Assembly: GCA_965216105.1 (NCBI GenBank)
Contig: OZ244147.1
Span: 1,736,001 to 1,800,000, forward strand
Source of the DNA: JAALLB01 sp017643495
GTDB taxonomy: Bacteria; Pseudomonadota; Alphaproteobacteria; Rhizobiales; Rhizobiaceae
Direction of reading: 5' to 3'
DNA: 64,000 nucleotides
Shown: piece after piece, positions 8,664 to 16,823 of the stretch
Position numbering within the stretch: position 1 is the first letter of the stretch
How the letters are laid out: each line of letters starts with the position of its first letter
Translations under genes and position numbers: made by a program
Notes under the pieces: model-generated
Told to the model about the DNA's origin: nothing
Databases searched by the model: none
What the model saw: only the letters and a program-made list of their open reading frames with translations

Positions 8664-9707
8664 ATGCGCGTTGACCTGTTCAATTTTGAATTGCCGGACG
8701 AGTGCATTGCGCTGCGGCCTGCGGTTCCGCGCGACAGTGCCAAAATGCTTGTGGTCGGCGACGTACTTGAGGACCGTCATGTTTCTGATCTGGCGAACCT
8801 TCTCAAACCGGGCGATGCACTGGTTTTCAATGATACACGGGTTATTCCTGCCCAACTGACAGGTGTGCGAAGGCGGGGCGATGTTGAAGCAGATGTATCA
8901 GCCACCTTGCATACGCGGCTTACGGCAAGCACCTGGCTTTGCTTTGCAAAAGGCTCCAAAAAACTGAAGGCGGGAGACCGCATCGTTTTTGGCGAAGAAC
9001 TTGCATGCGAAGTCATGGAAAAGCGTGACGATGGCAATATCGAGCTGTCTTTTGACCAGAGTGGAGCGCAGTTTGATGAAGCCCTGGCGCGAAGCGGAGC
9101 AATGCCATTGCCTCCCTATATTGCCGGAAAGCGGGGAACCGACGAGCAGGACCAGGAAGATTATCAGACAATCTATGCGCGGGAGGATGGTGCAGTAGCT
9201 GCCCCGACAGCGGGACTGCATTTTACGCCCCGGTTGATGGAGGCACTGGAAGCTGCCGGTATTTACCGACACTTTGTTACCCTGCATGTGGGGCCGGGTA
9301 CGTTCCTCCCCATGAAAGCAGATAATACGCGAGACCATCGGATGCACTCGGAATGGGGGCGTGTCTCTGATGAGACAGCCAAGGCGCTCAACCATGTCAG
9401 AAAATCAGGAGGCCGGATAATCTGCGTCGGTACGACCTCGCTGCGCCTGCTTGAGAGCTCGGTTGAAGAGGATGGCACATTCCGGGGGTGGGAAGGGGCC
9501 ACAGACATTTTCATCACACCGGGTTTCAGATTTCGGGCTGCCGACATTCTGATGACCAATTTCCACCTTCCCAAATCCACCCTGTTCATGCTGGTCTCTG
9601 CTTTCTGCGGGTTAGATGTCATGCAGGCAGCTTATGCCCATGCCATCAACCACAACTACCGGTTCTATTCCTATGGCGATTCCAGCCTGCTTTACCGCAA
9701 GACATGA
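8664..9707 (+). CDS. queA: tRNA preQ1(34) S-adenosylmethionine ribosyltransferase-isomerase
   Basis: 347 residues. QueA transfers the ribosyl part of S-adenosylmethionine to preQ1 at tRNA position 34, giving epoxyqueuosine, the penultimate step of queuosine synthesis. The family opening MRVDLFNFELPDECIALRP and the conserved LVFNDTRVIPAQL, APTAGLHFT, HVGPGTFLP and FHLPKSTLFMLVSAF are all present. Length is typical. The stop TGA overlaps the tgt start ATG (ATGA), so the two queuosine genes are translationally coupled. Confidence 0.97.
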   Translation: MRVDLFNFELPDECIALRPAVPRDSAKMLVVGDVLEDRHVSDLANLLKPGDALVFNDTRVIPAQLTGVRRRGDVEADVSATLHTRLTASTWLCFAKGSKKLKAGDRIVFGEELACEVMEKRDDGNIELSFDQSGAQFDEALARSGAMPLPPYIAGKRGTDEQDQEDYQTIYAREDGAVAAPTAGLHFTPRLMEALEAAGIYRHFVTLHVGPGTFLPMKADNTRDHRMHSEWGRVSDETAKALNHVRKSGGRIICVGTTSLRLLESSVEEDGTFRGWEGATDIFITPGFRFRAADILMTNFHLPKSTLFMLVSAFCGLDVMQAAYAHAINHNYRFYSYGDSSLLYRKT

Positions 9708-10852
9708 CAGTTCCAATGACAGACAAGAAACCCTTTCGTTTTGAAGTTCTTGCCACGGACGCAAATGCCCGCCGGGGCGTGATAAATACCTGGCGAGGTG
9801 ATATTCGTACGCCTGCTTTCATGCCTGTGGGAACTGCCGGTACGGTGAAGGCCATGTATATGGACCAGGTCAGGGATCTGGGCGCTGATATCATTCTTGG
9901 CAATACCTATCACCTGATGCTGCGTCCCGGTGCTGAGAGAATAGCAAAACTTGGCGGCTTGCATGAGTTTGGTGGCTGGAAAGGGCCTATCCTTACAGAC
10001 AGTGGGGGCTTTCAGGTGATGTCCCTTGCTGCCTTGCGAAAGCTCTCAGAAGATGGCGTGACGTTCAAATCTCATGTTGACGGCGCGAAGTATGATATGT
10101 CTCCCGAGCGCTCCATCGAGATACAGGGATTGCTAGGATCTGATATCCAGATGCAGCTTGATGAATGTATCGCACTACCTGCGGAAACGGACGAGATTGA
10201 GCGCGCGATGGAGCTTTCCCTGCGTTGGGCAGAGCGTTCTGCGATTGCTTTCGGTGAACAGCCGGAACGGGCCATGTTCGGCATTGTCCAGGGTGGGGAC
10301 AATGAGCGGTTGAGATTGCGCTCTGCGTCCGTACTTGCCGGTATGGGGTTGAAAGGATACTCGATCGGGGGGCTTGCCGTTGGCGAACCGCAGGAAGTCA
10401 TGCTGCGTGTCCTTGATTTCACATGTCCGGCGCTGCCGGAGGAAAAGCCACGCTATTTGATGGGGGTAGGCAAGCCCGATGACATTATCGAGGGCATTGC
10501 ACGTGGTGTCGACATGTTTGATTGTGTGATGCCGACAAGGGCAGGGCGTCACGGGCAAGCCTGGACACGGTTTGGCAAACTCAATCTCAAAAATTCACGT
10601 CACGCGGATGATCCGCGCCCACTGGATGAACAGTCACAATGCCCGGCTGCAAGGGATTATTCCCGTGCCTATCTTCATCATCTGGTTCGCAGCAATGAAT
10701 CGCTTGGCGGAATGCTGCTTACCTGGTCAAACCTGCATTATTACCAGGAAGTCATGCAGGGAGCCCGTGACGCAATTGAAGCAGGGCGATATGCTGATTA
10801 CATGGCAGAGTGCAAGGAAGGCTGGGAGCGGGGAGACATTCCTGCTCTTTGA
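9704..10852 (+). CDS. tgt: tRNA-guanine transglycosylase with a degenerate zinc site
   Basis: 382 residues from ATG 9704, which overlaps the queA stop; ATG 9716 is an alternative start. Tgt exchanges guanine 34 for preQ1 in Asp, Asn, His and Tyr tRNAs. The general base D99 (LTDSGGFQ) and nucleophile D273 (FDCVMPTR) are present, so it should be catalytic. The structural zinc site, CxCxxC plus a histidine in E. coli and Zymomonas enzymes, reads S311-Q-C313-P-A-A316 and TWSN (S342). Three of four ligands are therefore gone. The neighbouring SRAYLHHL is intact, so this is not a frameshift. Similar loss may be common in alphaproteobacteria; I cannot check. Confidence 0.95.
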   Translation: MTVPMTDKKPFRFEVLATDANARRGVINTWRGDIRTPAFMPVGTAGTVKAMYMDQVRDLGADIILGNTYHLMLRPGAERIAKLGGLHEFGGWKGPILTDSGGFQVMSLAALRKLSEDGVTFKSHVDGAKYDMSPERSIEIQGLLGSDIQMQLDECIALPAETDEIERAMELSLRWAERSAIAFGEQPERAMFGIVQGGDNERLRLRSASVLAGMGLKGYSIGGLAVGEPQEVMLRVLDFTCPALPEEKPRYLMGVGKPDDIIEGIARGVDMFDCVMPTRAGRHGQAWTRFGKLNLKNSRHADDPRPLDEQSQCPAARDYSRAYLHHLVRSNESLGGMLLTWSNLHYYQEVMQGARDAIEAGRYADYMAECKEGWERGDIPAL

Positions 10853-10903
10853 TCTTCCCTTCTAACGCTGCCGGAAAACAGGATCCAATACAGGGAATGC
10901 ACG

Positions 10904-11779
10904 ATGAGCGAATTGCCGGAATATACACCTCCCAAAGTCTGGAAATGGGATTCGGAGAGCGGAGGCACCTGGGCGAAGATCAACAGGCCAATCTCTGGAA
11001 GTACACATGAAAAGGAACTTCCGGCAGGAAAGCATCCTATTCAACTTTATTCACTGGGTACGCCCAATGGCCAGAAGGTAACGATTATGCTGGAGGAACT
11101 TCTGGCATTGGGGCACAAGGGCGCCGAATATGATGCATGGCTGATCAACATAGGCGAAGGCGACCAGTTCGGTAGCGGATTCGTTGATATCAATCCAAAC
11201 TCAAAGATACCTGCGATGATGGACCACAGTGCGGCGGAGCCGACCCGGGTTTTTGAATCTGCATCGATACTGTTTTATCTGGCGGAAAAATTCGGAGCGT
11301 TTCTGCCGGATGATCATGCGCAGCGCACAAGATGCATGAACTGGCTGTTCTGGCAGATGGGTTCTGCCCCGTATCTGGGTGGCGGTTTTGGCCATTTTTA
11401 TGCCTATGCGCCTGTGAAGATCGAATACTGCATTGACCGGTTCGCCATGGAAGTGAAACGGCAACTCGATGTGCTGGACAAGCATCTGGCCAACAACAAG
11501 TATTTCTGTGGTGATACCTACACGATTGCAGATATGGCAATCTGGCCCTGGTATGGCGGACTGGTTCTGTTCAACCAGTATTCTGCTGCTGAGTTTCTGG
11601 ATGTTGCCAGTTACAAGCATGTCAACCGATGGGCCAACATGATCCATGAACGTCCTGCGGTGCAACGCGGTCGAATGGTCAACCGGATGAGTGGCGAGCC
11701 AAGCGAACAATTGCGTGAGCGCCATGATGCATCAGATTTTGATACCAGAACCCAGGACAAGATCGGGGACGAAACCTGA
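10904..11779 (+). CDS. yghU: YghU-type glutathione S-transferase / disulfide-bond oxidoreductase
   Basis: 291 residues. The long N-terminal extension YTPPKVWKWDSESGGTWAKIN followed by the thioredoxin-fold core (PIQLYSLGTPNGQKVTIMLEE) is the hallmark of YghU, a Nu-class GST that binds two glutathiones and has strong disulfide reductase activity. INPNSKIPAMMDH and FESASILFYLAEKFG form the glutathione-binding part, and the alpha-helical C-terminal domain follows. Cytoplasmic. It reads toward the VOC gene, and an 11-bp inverted repeat lies between the two 3' ends. Confidence 0.92.
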   Translation: MSELPEYTPPKVWKWDSESGGTWAKINRPISGSTHEKELPAGKHPIQLYSLGTPNGQKVTIMLEELLALGHKGAEYDAWLINIGEGDQFGSGFVDINPNSKIPAMMDHSAAEPTRVFESASILFYLAEKFGAFLPDDHAQRTRCMNWLFWQMGSAPYLGGGFGHFYAYAPVKIEYCIDRFAMEVKRQLDVLDKHLANNKYFCGDTYTIADMAIWPWYGGLVLFNQYSAAEFLDVASYKHVNRWANMIHERPAVQRGRMVNRMSGEPSEQLRERHDASDFDTRTQDKIGDET

Positions 11780-11793
11780 TTGAATAGTGCAGG

Positions 11794-11824
11794 GGTACAT
11801 CAGGCTTGGTCAACCTGATGTACC
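11794..11824. terminator. Perfect 11-bp inverted repeat between convergent genes
   Basis: GGTACATCAGG (11794-11804) and CCTGATGTACC (11814-11824) form a perfect stem with a nine-base loop, overlapping the last codons of the leftward VOC gene. It lies just past yghU and probably ends transcription from one or both sides, although neither side has a T run. Confidence 0.45.
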
Positions 11825-12210
11825 TCAATCACATTTCCATCCGGGTCATAAAAGAAAATCTGTTGCCATCCGCTGACAGCTATGTCTCCATAATCCGAGA
11901 AGGAAACACCCTTTTCCTTCAGGTGGTTGCGGAATGCTTCGATATCGTCTGTACGGTATGCGATATGCCCCCTGTCAACCGGATTGACCGCATGGCCGGT
12001 TCTGAACCCGACTTCGAGGTCCTTCTCTGCCAGGTGAAACTGGATCCGGCCGTCTGTAAGGAACGAAACATCGCCGGGGTATCCCCGTGATTTCTCGCGT
12101 ACCGGCAAGTCGTTTTCCTCAGCCCCCATATTCAGTACATCCCGGTAGAACCGGTCCAGGCGGTCGACATTGTCTGTTGCGAAATTGACATGATGTAATG
12201 TGAGTTTCAT
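11800..12210 (-). CDS. VOC family protein (glyoxalase/extradiol dioxygenase fold)
   Basis: 136 residues from ATG at 12210, chosen because AAGGA lies about eight bases upstream and because the protein then opens with the usual first strand MKLTLHHVNFATDNV. The paired beta-alpha-beta-beta-beta units include VDRLDRFYRDVLNM and a C-terminal FFYDPDGNVIEVHQV. Potential metal ligands are H6 or H7 in the first strand, the histidine of RGHIAYRT and the glutamate of VIEVH. The exact reaction is unknown. The paralogue at 12281 lies back to back with it. Confidence 0.85.
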   Translation of the reverse strand: MKLTLHHVNFATDNVDRLDRFYRDVLNMGAEENDLPVREKSRGYPGDVSFLTDGRIQFHLAEKDLEVGFRTGHAVNPVDRGHIAYRTDDIEAFRNHLKEKGVSFSDYGDIAVSGWQQIFFYDPDGNVIEVHQVDQA

Positions 12211-12280
12211 TCCGTTATCCTTGTGCAGTTCAGGGAAATATTGAACGTTCGTGTCATTGGAAGTCAAACCGGAGAGCAGG

Positions 12281-12640
12281 ATGAGTACTGAAATCGAACA
12301 GCTGGATGATCACATCGACTATATCGAGTTTGCTGTTTCCGATATTCGGAAATCGAAAGTGTTCTACGCCGATGCTTTTGGCTGGACCTATACAGACTAT
12401 GGCGAAGAATATTGTGAGTTTACCGACAGTCGCATAAAGGGTGGGTTTCACAGTATGGAGCCACCCAAAACCGGCGGGCCATTGATCGTGCTGTATCATT
12501 CGGACCTTGAGGCATCCCTTGAGAAGGTTCGTGCTGCCGGTGGAACCATTACCAGAGAGATATTCAGTTTTCCCGGTGGTGAACGCTTCCAGTTCAGGGA
12601 TCCCGACGGCTATGAACTTGCCGTCTGGCGCAAGACATAA
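12281..12640 (+). CDS. VOC family protein, 119 residues
   Basis: Starts at ATG 12281 with GGAGAG just upstream; the in-frame upstream Met lacks one. The fold signature is clear: DHIDYIEFAVSDIRKSKVFYADAFGW at the N-terminus and GGERFQFRDPDGYELAVW at the C-terminus, with GGPLIVLYHSDL between. Proteins of this short glyoxalase-like subgroup often occur in stress or detoxification contexts without assigned substrates. It is followed after 24 bases by the TfoX-N protein, probably in one transcript. Confidence 0.85.
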   Translation: MSTEIEQLDDHIDYIEFAVSDIRKSKVFYADAFGWTYTDYGEEYCEFTDSRIKGGFHSMEPPKTGGPLIVLYHSDLEASLEKVRAAGGTITREIFSFPGGERFQFRDPDGYELAVWRKT

Positions 12641-12664
12641 CCGTTTCTGCCGGAGTTGGGCGAA

Positions 12665-13036
12665 ATGGCTGTTGATTCGGAGTTTGAAAGTTTCGTTCGA
12701 GAGTTGTTCGAGCCTTTGCCGGATATCACATTCCGAAAAATGTTTGGTGGGCTTGGGGTGTTTCGCAACGGCCTCATGTTTGCGCTTTGCTCATCGCAAA
12801 ACGTACTGGCGCTGAAGGCAGATGTGCACACAATATCGGCTTTTCAGAAGGAGGGGTGTCGTGAATGGCAACCAAGAATGGAAGGCAGGAAACCGGTTTC
12901 AATGGGCTATTGGGAGGTGCCTGAACGCTTGATGGATGATCCTGCCGATTTCGAACAATGGGCTGAAGAAGCATTTTCGGCTGCAGCCAGGCTGGATGCC
13001 GGGAAGCCAGCCTCACAAAGGAAACTGAAGCGGTGA
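12665..13036 (+). CDS. TfoX/Sxy family protein, N-terminal domain only
   Basis: 123 residues from ATG 12665 (CGGAG upstream; a TTG nine bases earlier is less likely). The TfoX N-terminal domain is evident: FVRELFEPLPDITFRKMFGGLGVFRNGLMFALCSSQNVLALKA, then MGYWEVPERLMDDPADFEQWAEEAF. Full-length TfoX/Sxy regulates competence in gammaproteobacteria. Stand-alone N domains like this one are widespread in alphaproteobacteria and their role is not known to me. Confidence 0.85.
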   Translation: MAVDSEFESFVRELFEPLPDITFRKMFGGLGVFRNGLMFALCSSQNVLALKADVHTISAFQKEGCREWQPRMEGRKPVSMGYWEVPERLMDDPADFEQWAEEAFSAAARLDAGKPASQRKLKR

Positions 13037-13075
13037 CAAACATTTGTTGCCACCAGTGAAGATCAGGAGAGCTTG

Positions 13076-14479
13076 CTAGCGAAGAAAGGCGGGAATGTTT
13101 TCTTCGCCACCGAAGGCATGGCTTTTATCGGTATGAACAATTTCTTCTGTTCTCTCGTCATCACCCCTGTTTTTGCGATTGTTGCGGGATGCTGTTTTTC
13201 CGGGCTTGTCTGAAGCAGATTTTGTTTTCTTGGCTTCACCCTTTTTGCCGGGCTTGCGATCTTTTTCCGGTTTCTTCTTACCGCGACCCTTGCGACCTGC
13301 CTTTTCATCCCATTCAACCTGGTCGCCGAGCCAGTCGACTTTTTTGCCGATAAGTTCCTCGATGGCTTCAAAGTTTTTTTGCTCAACAGGGGTCACGATC
13401 ATGTATGCGACACCCTCGCGGCCAGCGCGGCCGGTTCGACCGATGCGGTGAACATAGTCTTCGGCATTGATGGGAACATCGTAGTTGAACACATGGCTTA
13501 CATCAGGAATATCCAGCCCCCGGGCTGCAACATCACTGGCAACCAACAGTTTGATCCTGTTGTTGCGGAAAGCGTCAAGGGTCGCCATGCGGGACGTCTG
13601 GTCCATGTCACCATGCAGTGAGCCGACAGAATAGCCGTGTTTCTCCAGGCTGCGGCAAACGATCGATACGTCCCGTTTCCGGTTGCAGAAGATAATTCCG
13701 TTCTTCAGGTTCTCTGCATTGTCGATGAGGGAACGCAAGGTGCCCCGCTTTTCATAATCCTCATACTCGGATGCAACAGCGTGCTGTGTGATCGTGTCGG
13801 AGGTGGATGATGCCTTGGCTACCGTCACCTGAACCGGGTTTTGCAGGAACTGGTTGGCCAGACGCTCGATCTCAGGCGGCATGGTAGCAGAGAAAAAGAG
13901 GGTCTGACGGGTAAAGGGAACCATTTTGCAGATGCGTTCAATATCCGGAATGAAACCCATGTCGAGCATCCGGTCGGCTTCGTCAATGACGAGAACTTCC
14001 ACACCGGTCATCAGGATTTTGCCGCGCTCAAAACAGTCAAGCAGTCGTCCGGGTGTGGCAATCAGGATGTCTGCGCCACGGTCCAGTTTCTTGAACTGTT
14101 CGTCAAATGACGTTCCGCCAATCAGCAATGCAATGTTGAGTTTGTGGTTCTGGCTGTATCTGTCCAGGTTTTCTTCAACCTGTGCGGCAAGTTCGCGTGT
14201 CGGCTCAAGTATCAGTGTGCGCGGCATGCGTGCCCGTGCCCGACCCTTTTCCAGCAATGAAAGCATGGGCAGGGTGAACGAGGCCGTTTTACCGGTCCCG
14301 GTCTGCGCTATGCCGAGAACATCACGGCGTTCCATCACGTGTGGAATGGCTTCTGCCTGAATGGGAGTTGGGTCTGTGTAGCCTGACGCTTTTACTGCCG
14401 CCAGAACCTTGTCGCTTAGTCCGAGTGTTTCGAAACTCATGTGTAGGGAAATATCTTTCGATTGTTGACCGGATTTCAT
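13076..14479 (-). CDS. DEAD-box ATP-dependent RNA helicase, RhlE type
   Basis: 467 residues. The helicase motifs appear in order: Q motif (GYTDPTPIQ), AQTGTGKT (motif I), PTRELAAQ (Ia), VIDEADRMLDMGF (II, DEAD), FFSATMP (III), then VASDVAARGLDIPDVSHVFNYD and HRIGRTGRAG (VI) in the second RecA domain. The C-terminal 90 residues are lysine-rich (GRKGRGKKKPEKDRKPGKKGEAKK) as in RhlE and probably bind RNA. ATG at 14479 has GGAAGAGAG directly before it; a shorter start at 14440 (MSFETLGLS) would match other RhlE starts but lacks a ribosome-binding site. Confidence 0.92.
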   Translation of the reverse strand: MKSGQQSKDISLHMSFETLGLSDKVLAAVKASGYTDPTPIQAEAIPHVMERRDVLGIAQTGTGKTASFTLPMLSLLEKGRARARMPRTLILEPTRELAAQVEENLDRYSQNHKLNIALLIGGTSFDEQFKKLDRGADILIATPGRLLDCFERGKILMTGVEVLVIDEADRMLDMGFIPDIERICKMVPFTRQTLFFSATMPPEIERLANQFLQNPVQVTVAKASSTSDTITQHAVASEYEDYEKRGTLRSLIDNAENLKNGIIFCNRKRDVSIVCRSLEKHGYSVGSLHGDMDQTSRMATLDAFRNNRIKLLVASDVAARGLDIPDVSHVFNYDVPINAEDYVHRIGRTGRAGREGVAYMIVTPVEQKNFEAIEELIGKKVDWLGDQVEWDEKAGRKGRGKKKPEKDRKPGKKGEAKKTKSASDKPGKTASRNNRKNRGDDERTEEIVHTDKSHAFGGEENIPAFLR

Positions 14480-14641
14480 CTCTCTTCCGGTAGTTTCATT
14501 ACTACAACGGGAAACGGTCAGTTTTGTTTCATCAGTTGCGCTTCTGCTATGGGAATTGCCCGCTCAAGTCAAGGAAATGCAGGCTTGGAGCGCATATAAC
14601 GCTAGTTATGCCTAGCAATCGTCCTTAACGGTGCAAAATGA

Positions 14642-16699
14642 CTATACATCAAGAAGTTCGCCTTCTGCAAATTCCGCGTTTTCCTGGATAAACCTGAAAC
14701 GGGCTTCCGGCTTGTTGCCCATGAGCTTGTCAACGGTCGCAAGGGTAAGGGTTTCGTCCGTTTCCGCAATTTCCACCCGTAGAAGTGAACGCTTTTCAGG
14801 ATCCATGGTTGTTTCTTTCAACTGGGCAGGCATCATCTCTCCCAACCCCTTGAAACGGCCAATCTCAATCTTCCTGTTACCCGTGAATTCTGTTTCAAGG
14901 AGTTCATCCTTGTGGGCGTCATCACGGGCATAGAGCGTTTTCCCGCCTTGTGTCAGTTTATAAAGGGGCGGAATAGCCAGATACAATTTTCCATCCCGTA
15001 TGAGCTGCGGCATCTCCTGGTAAAAGAAGGTGATAAGCAGGGAGGCAATGTGGGCACCATCAACATCGGCATCCGTCATGATGATGATCCGGTCATACCG
15101 CAAGTCATCATCGCGGTATTTTGACCGGGTTCCTGCGCCAAGGGCCTGTATCAGGTCGGCAATCTGCTGGTTTGCTGCCAGTTTGTCACGACCGGCATTG
15201 GCAACATTGAGGATTTTCCCCCGCAGAGGCAGAATTGCCTGATTGACCCGGTTTCTTGCCTGTTTTGCCGAGCCTCCGGCTGAATCGCCCTCAACAATGA
15301 ACAGTTCAGTTCCGCCTTTTGCATTTGCCGAACAATCCGCGAGTTTGCCGGGCAGGCGCAGTTTGCGGGTCGCGGATTTCCTGTTGATCTCTTTTTCCTT
15401 GCGGCGGCGCAGACGCTCTTCCGCACGATCAACCACCCATTCCAGCAGCTTGTTGGCTTGCGCCGGCGAAGCTGCCAACCAGTGATCAAACGGGTCACGG
15501 ATTGCCGCTTCGACAATTTTCTGTGCTTCCACAGTGGCCAACTTGTCCTTGGTTTGACCAACAAATTCCGGTTCGCGGATGAAAACGGACAACATCGCTG
15601 CTGCGGACGTCATCACGTCATCCGTGGTTATGATGGAGCCTTTCTTGTTTCCGACAATTTCGGCATAGGCTTTGAGGCCACGTGTAAGGGCTATACGAAA
15701 GCCTGCTTCATGCGTACCACCTTCGCCGGTCGGGATCGTGTTGCAGTAAGAATTGATAAACCCGTCATCCCCATGCCAGGAAACAGCCCATTCCAGGGAG
15801 CCGTGGCCAGAATTTTTTTCTGATTTTCCGGCGAAAGGTTCAACCGTGACCTTGTGAGCGGCGCCGATCGAGGCCTGAAGGTAGTCTTTCAGGCCACCGG
15901 GAAAATGGAAAGTAGCCTTCTCTGTGGCTTCGCTGCCTTCGCGGAGCAGGGAAGGGGCACAAGACCAGCGGATTTCCACGCCCCCAAACAGATAGGCTTT
16001 CGACCTTGCCATGCGAAACAGAGTATCCGGATTGAACTTGCAATCCTGCCCGAAAATTTCTTCATCGGGCTTGAAGGAAACCTTGGTTCCGCGACGGTTA
16101 TGCACGTCACCCATGTCGCGAAGGCTTCCCAAGGGAATGCCCTGTCTGAATTCCTGCGAATAGAGTTTCCGGTTCCGGGCGACCTCAACAACCAGGTGTT
16201 TGGAAAGGGCATTCACGACAGATATGCCGACACCGTGAAGCCCCCCCGAAGTTTCATAGACATCAGAATCGAACTTCCCGCCAGCATGAAGGGTTGTCAT
16301 GATGACTTCGAGTGCGGATTTGTCCTTGAATTTCGGATGTGGGTCGACTGGAATACCACGGCCATTATCCGTGACGGACAATACGCCATCCTCCGACAGG
16401 TCAACCTCGATCCAGTCTGCGTGGCCTGCAACGGCCTCGTCCATCGAGTTGTCGATTACCTCGGCAAACAGGTGATGAAGCGCCTTTTCATCCGTTCCGC
16501 CGATATACATGCCCGGACGGCGGCGTACCGGTTCCAGACCCTCAAGAACCTCGATATCAGAAGCCGAGTAGCCCTTCTCGCCATCTGTCTTGCCCTGCTT
16601 TGCCGGAGCTGATTTCGCGGGCCGCGCCGTGTCACGCTTTTCCGCCTCCGGTTTCGGATCAGGTATCGTTGCTGAAAACAGGTCGTTTCCATCAGTCAT
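14642..16699 (-). CDS. parE: DNA topoisomerase IV subunit B
   Basis: 685 residues, the ATPase subunit of the decatenating type II topoisomerase. GHKL ATPase motifs are EVIDNSMDE (Bergerat N box), TDNGRGIPVD and GGLHGVGISVVNAL. The TOPRIM part has FIVEGDSAGGSAKQARNR and MTDADVDGAHI. It is assigned to ParE over GyrB because of ILPLRGKILNVANAG, IRDPFDHWL and the absence of a GyrB insert. The N-terminal 40 residues are a low-complexity KPAKSAPAK-type extension. It lies 10 kb from gyrA, in the opposite orientation. Confidence 0.95.
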   Translation of the reverse strand: MTDGNDLFSATIPDPKPEAEKRDTARPAKSAPAKQGKTDGEKGYSASDIEVLEGLEPVRRRPGMYIGGTDEKALHHLFAEVIDNSMDEAVAGHADWIEVDLSEDGVLSVTDNGRGIPVDPHPKFKDKSALEVIMTTLHAGGKFDSDVYETSGGLHGVGISVVNALSKHLVVEVARNRKLYSQEFRQGIPLGSLRDMGDVHNRRGTKVSFKPDEEIFGQDCKFNPDTLFRMARSKAYLFGGVEIRWSCAPSLLREGSEATEKATFHFPGGLKDYLQASIGAAHKVTVEPFAGKSEKNSGHGSLEWAVSWHGDDGFINSYCNTIPTGEGGTHEAGFRIALTRGLKAYAEIVGNKKGSIITTDDVMTSAAAMLSVFIREPEFVGQTKDKLATVEAQKIVEAAIRDPFDHWLAASPAQANKLLEWVVDRAEERLRRRKEKEINRKSATRKLRLPGKLADCSANAKGGTELFIVEGDSAGGSAKQARNRVNQAILPLRGKILNVANAGRDKLAANQQIADLIQALGAGTRSKYRDDDLRYDRIIIMTDADVDGAHIASLLITFFYQEMPQLIRDGKLYLAIPPLYKLTQGGKTLYARDDAHKDELLETEFTGNRKIEIGRFKGLGEMMPAQLKETTMDPEKRSLLRVEIAETDETLTLATVDKLMGNKPEARFRFIQENAEFAEGELLDV

Positions 16700-16823
16700 G
16701 GGTGACAGGTTCCTGTACGAATCAATTCATCTGGCACTGATTATAATGCCTAACAGTTCATGCGGTATCTTGCCTTCTCCGCCTTGTGGCAAGATTAAGT
16801 CCGGTTGCGGAAGCGCTTTACGA

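Noticed and set aside
8600..8664. preQ1 riboswitch before queA
   Set aside because: The leader lacks the preQ1-I or preQ1-II pattern; only a simple stem and T run are visible.
16767..16795. Inverted repeat ATCTTGCC/GGCAAGAT after purB as a terminator
   Set aside because: The eight-bp stem is real, but the loop is long and no T run follows in the direction of transcription, so I do not call it a terminator.
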